14,960 nt of DNA. Origin: Lachnospiraceae bacterium (GTDB lineage: Bacteria > Bacillota > Clostridia > Lachnospirales > Lachnospiraceae). The stretch covers positions 1 to 14,960 of the forward strand of contig JAGDCQ010000008.1 of the NCBI GenBank assembly GCA_017958465.1, written 5' to 3'. A model generated the notes under the pieces. That model made no database searches, was not told the DNA's origin, and saw nothing but the letters and a program-made list of their open reading frames with translations. Positions 14,230-14,960 of this stretch are shown in pieces. The position numbers and the translations under genes are program-made. Position 1 is the stretch's first letter. Every line of letters starts with the position of its first letter.

Positions 14230-14382
14230 CGGTAACGCAGTGTAAGGCCTTTTCGGGGCCGGCTCGCGCCTTAGGTCGCGCTTCGCAGCGGTACTAAACT
14301 CAAAGTGTGTCTTTGCCACACTTTTCGTTAAGTACCGGCGGCGCTCCATATCCCCGCAAAGGTCTTACACTGTGTTACCGCC
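14228..14382. repeat. 155-bp nested palindromic element (MITE/REP-like)
   Basis: Outer arms 14228-14258 and 14352-14382 pair over 31 positions with three differences, two of which are still G-U pairs in RNA. Pairing may extend beyond the arms (GCCAGTC / GAGTGGC with gaps). Inside are CGGTACT / AGTACCG and, in the centre, AAGTGTG-N7-CACACTT, both perfect. It could fold into a long multi-stem cruciform or RNA. No gene lies within. The motif TGACCCAGGGGA occurs on both sides (14144-14155 and 14396-14407). Confidence 0.8.
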
Positions 14383-14398
14383 GAGTGGCGGCCCGTGA

Positions 14399-14418
14399 CC
14401 CAGGGGAAGTTTCTCTGG
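14399..14418. repeat. REP-like motif, copy 2
   Basis: CCCAGGGGAAGTTTCTCTGG has CCAG/CTGG ends and an internal GGGA/TTCT pairing. It matches the reverse complement of the motif at 646-667 upstream of cls. Occurrence at both ends of a 15-kb window points to a dispersed repeat family in this genome. Confidence 0.55.
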
Positions 14419-14450
14419 TTGAGTGTATCCCGTCTGTTCAGGGAGGAAAA

Positions 14451-14546
14451 GTACCTTAAACATGCAAAACGCCCGGTTTGGGGTAACATATACAGGCAGG
14501 AAGCCGGTTTTTGCTCTGCTTACTTGATAGCTTTTGTACCTTAAAC
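14451..14546 (-). repeat. Inverted, diverged unit that opens the 75-bp array
   Basis: GTACCTTAAAC at 14451-14461 and at 14536-14546 is the reverse complement of the GTTTAAGGTAC element that begins each direct unit downstream. The bases between still resemble an inverted unit (for example GCCGGTTTTTGCT). The right end, CTTTTGTACCTTAAAC (14531-14546), pairs perfectly over 16 bp with 14561-14576, so the first direct unit and this inverted unit are head to head around a 14-bp centre. Confidence 0.7.
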
Positions 14547-14560
14547 GGTTGAAAACTGCT

Positions 14561-14960
14561 GTTTAAGGTACAAAAGTTTCTTTGTACAAGCAAAAATGAA
14601 ATCCGAAGTGTACCTCTAGCGATCAAAAACGGCTGTTTAAGGTACAAACGTTCCTTTAACACAAGCAAAAACGGAATCCGGAGTGTACCCCTAAAGGCAA
14701 GAATGCCTGGTTTAAGGTACAAAAGCATCTTTATGAAGCTGCGAAATGGAATCCGGAGTGTACCTCTAACGGCAAGATTGCCTGGTTTAAGGTACAAAGG
14801 CATCTTTATGAAGCTGCGAAACGGAATCCGGAATGTACCTCTAACGATCGGAAACGGCTGTTTAAGGTACAAAAGCTTCTTTCACACAAGCAAAAACGGA
14901 ATCCGGAGTGTACCTCTAATGATCAAAAACGGCTGTTTAAGGTACAAAGGCTTCTTTCAC
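14561..14960 (+). repeat. 75-bp structured tandem repeat array, continues past the window
   Basis: GTTTAAGGTACAAA recurs at 14561, 14635, 14710, 14785, 14860 and 14935 (periods 74, 75, 75, 75, 75). Five full units and the start of a sixth are visible. Each unit then has a GCWTCTTT segment, AATCCGGAGTGTACC and a variable stretch. The units are of two kinds: A (CACACAAGC, then GATCAAAAACGGCT or similar) and B (ATGAAGCTGC, then GGCAAGATTGCC). Each junction can pair GTACCTCTAAC with GTTTAAGGTAC around the variable stretch. The minus-strand frame across the array is broken by stops in A units, so it is not coding. Confidence 0.9.

Larger units (their letters stand above)
13964..14960. other. 997-bp region without a credible gene
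   Basis: After tldE there is about 100 bp without a recognised feature, then the terminator, about 50 bp of unassigned sequence, the 14-bp tandem, the nested palindrome, the REP-like motif and the 75-bp array. Open frames here are short and follow the repeats. No tRNA, rRNA or CRISPR was seen. Confidence 0.8.

Noticed and set aside
13879..14297. Two overlapping plus-strand frames across the tldE end and the terminator
   Set aside because: They begin inside tldE, read through its intrinsic terminator and into the 14-bp tandem, and lack a ribosome-binding site.
14441..14525. Tiny frame from ATG 14462 after GGGAGG
   Set aside because: About 21 codons; the GGGAGG is about 15 bases from the ATG, and the frame lies in the inverted repeat unit.
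14456..14872. 138-codon minus-strand frame with 25-residue repeats
   Set aside because: The 75-bp period keeps a frame open for some units, but A-type units contain an in-frame TGA and the start is a TTG inside the repeat. The array is better explained as structured non-coding DNA.
14561..14960. CRISPR array or integron attC sites
   Set aside because: The full 75-bp unit is repeated, with no unique spacers and no cas genes. attC would need GTTRRRY/RYYYAAC core sites and gene cassettes between; GTTTAAG does not fit.

Overview
The window looks like a chromosomal segment of a Firmicute of class Clostridia, most likely a Lachnospiraceae-type organism (family-level placement is inference). The reasons are strong AGGAGG ribosome-binding sites, a Gram-positive GAAC-N4-GTTC LexA box before uvrB, an infC-rpmI-rplT operon with a long terminator-containing leader, DUF2752 and zinc-ribbon membrane proteins, and a Pro/Thr-rich lipoprotein amidase. 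Most genes are fairly GC-rich. One block (about 4.94-8.88 kb) is visibly AT-rich and looks acquired.

Layout: (1) 1-506, minus: the 5' part of uvrB with a LexA-box promoter; divergent from it, 735-2264 plus, a cardiolipin synthase, closed by a terminator. (2) 2376-3414, minus: a zinc-ribbon membrane protein and a DUF2752 membrane protein. (3) 3485-4848, minus: the operon infC-rpmI-rplT with a consensus promoter, a leader of about 170 nt containing an attenuator-like hairpin, an apparent AUU start codon for infC and a perfect intrinsic terminator. (4) 5051-8881, plus: a three-gene AT-rich cassette encoding a secreted 176-aa protein, a membrane-anchored 331-aa protein and a fused ATPase/FtsX-type (MacB-like) ABC transporter. 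None of the first two is recognised; the cassette is the best candidate for an undescribed export, toxin-immunity or envelope-stress system. (5) 8887-10938, minus: a cell-wall amidase lipoprotein with two long Pro/Thr-rich linkers. (6) 11267-13963, plus: a TldD/TldE (PmbA) metalloprotease pair divergent from the amidase, with palindromes in the shared 328-bp intergenic region and a terminator downstream. (7) 14091-14960: about 0.87 kb without a gene, filled with repeats: a 14-bp degenerate tandem, a 155-bp nested palindrome, a REP-like motif that is also present upstream of cls, and a 75-bp structured tandem array that runs off the window and opens with an inverted, diverged copy.

How the genes work together: housekeeping repair, translation and envelope genes form the background. 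The TldD/TldE pair is a peptide-processing protease. The AT-rich cassette sits between the infC promoter and the amidase, ends 5 bp from the amidase stop codon without a visible terminator, and is bracketed by a short shared motif (CCGGCCGGC), all of which fits insertion of foreign DNA.
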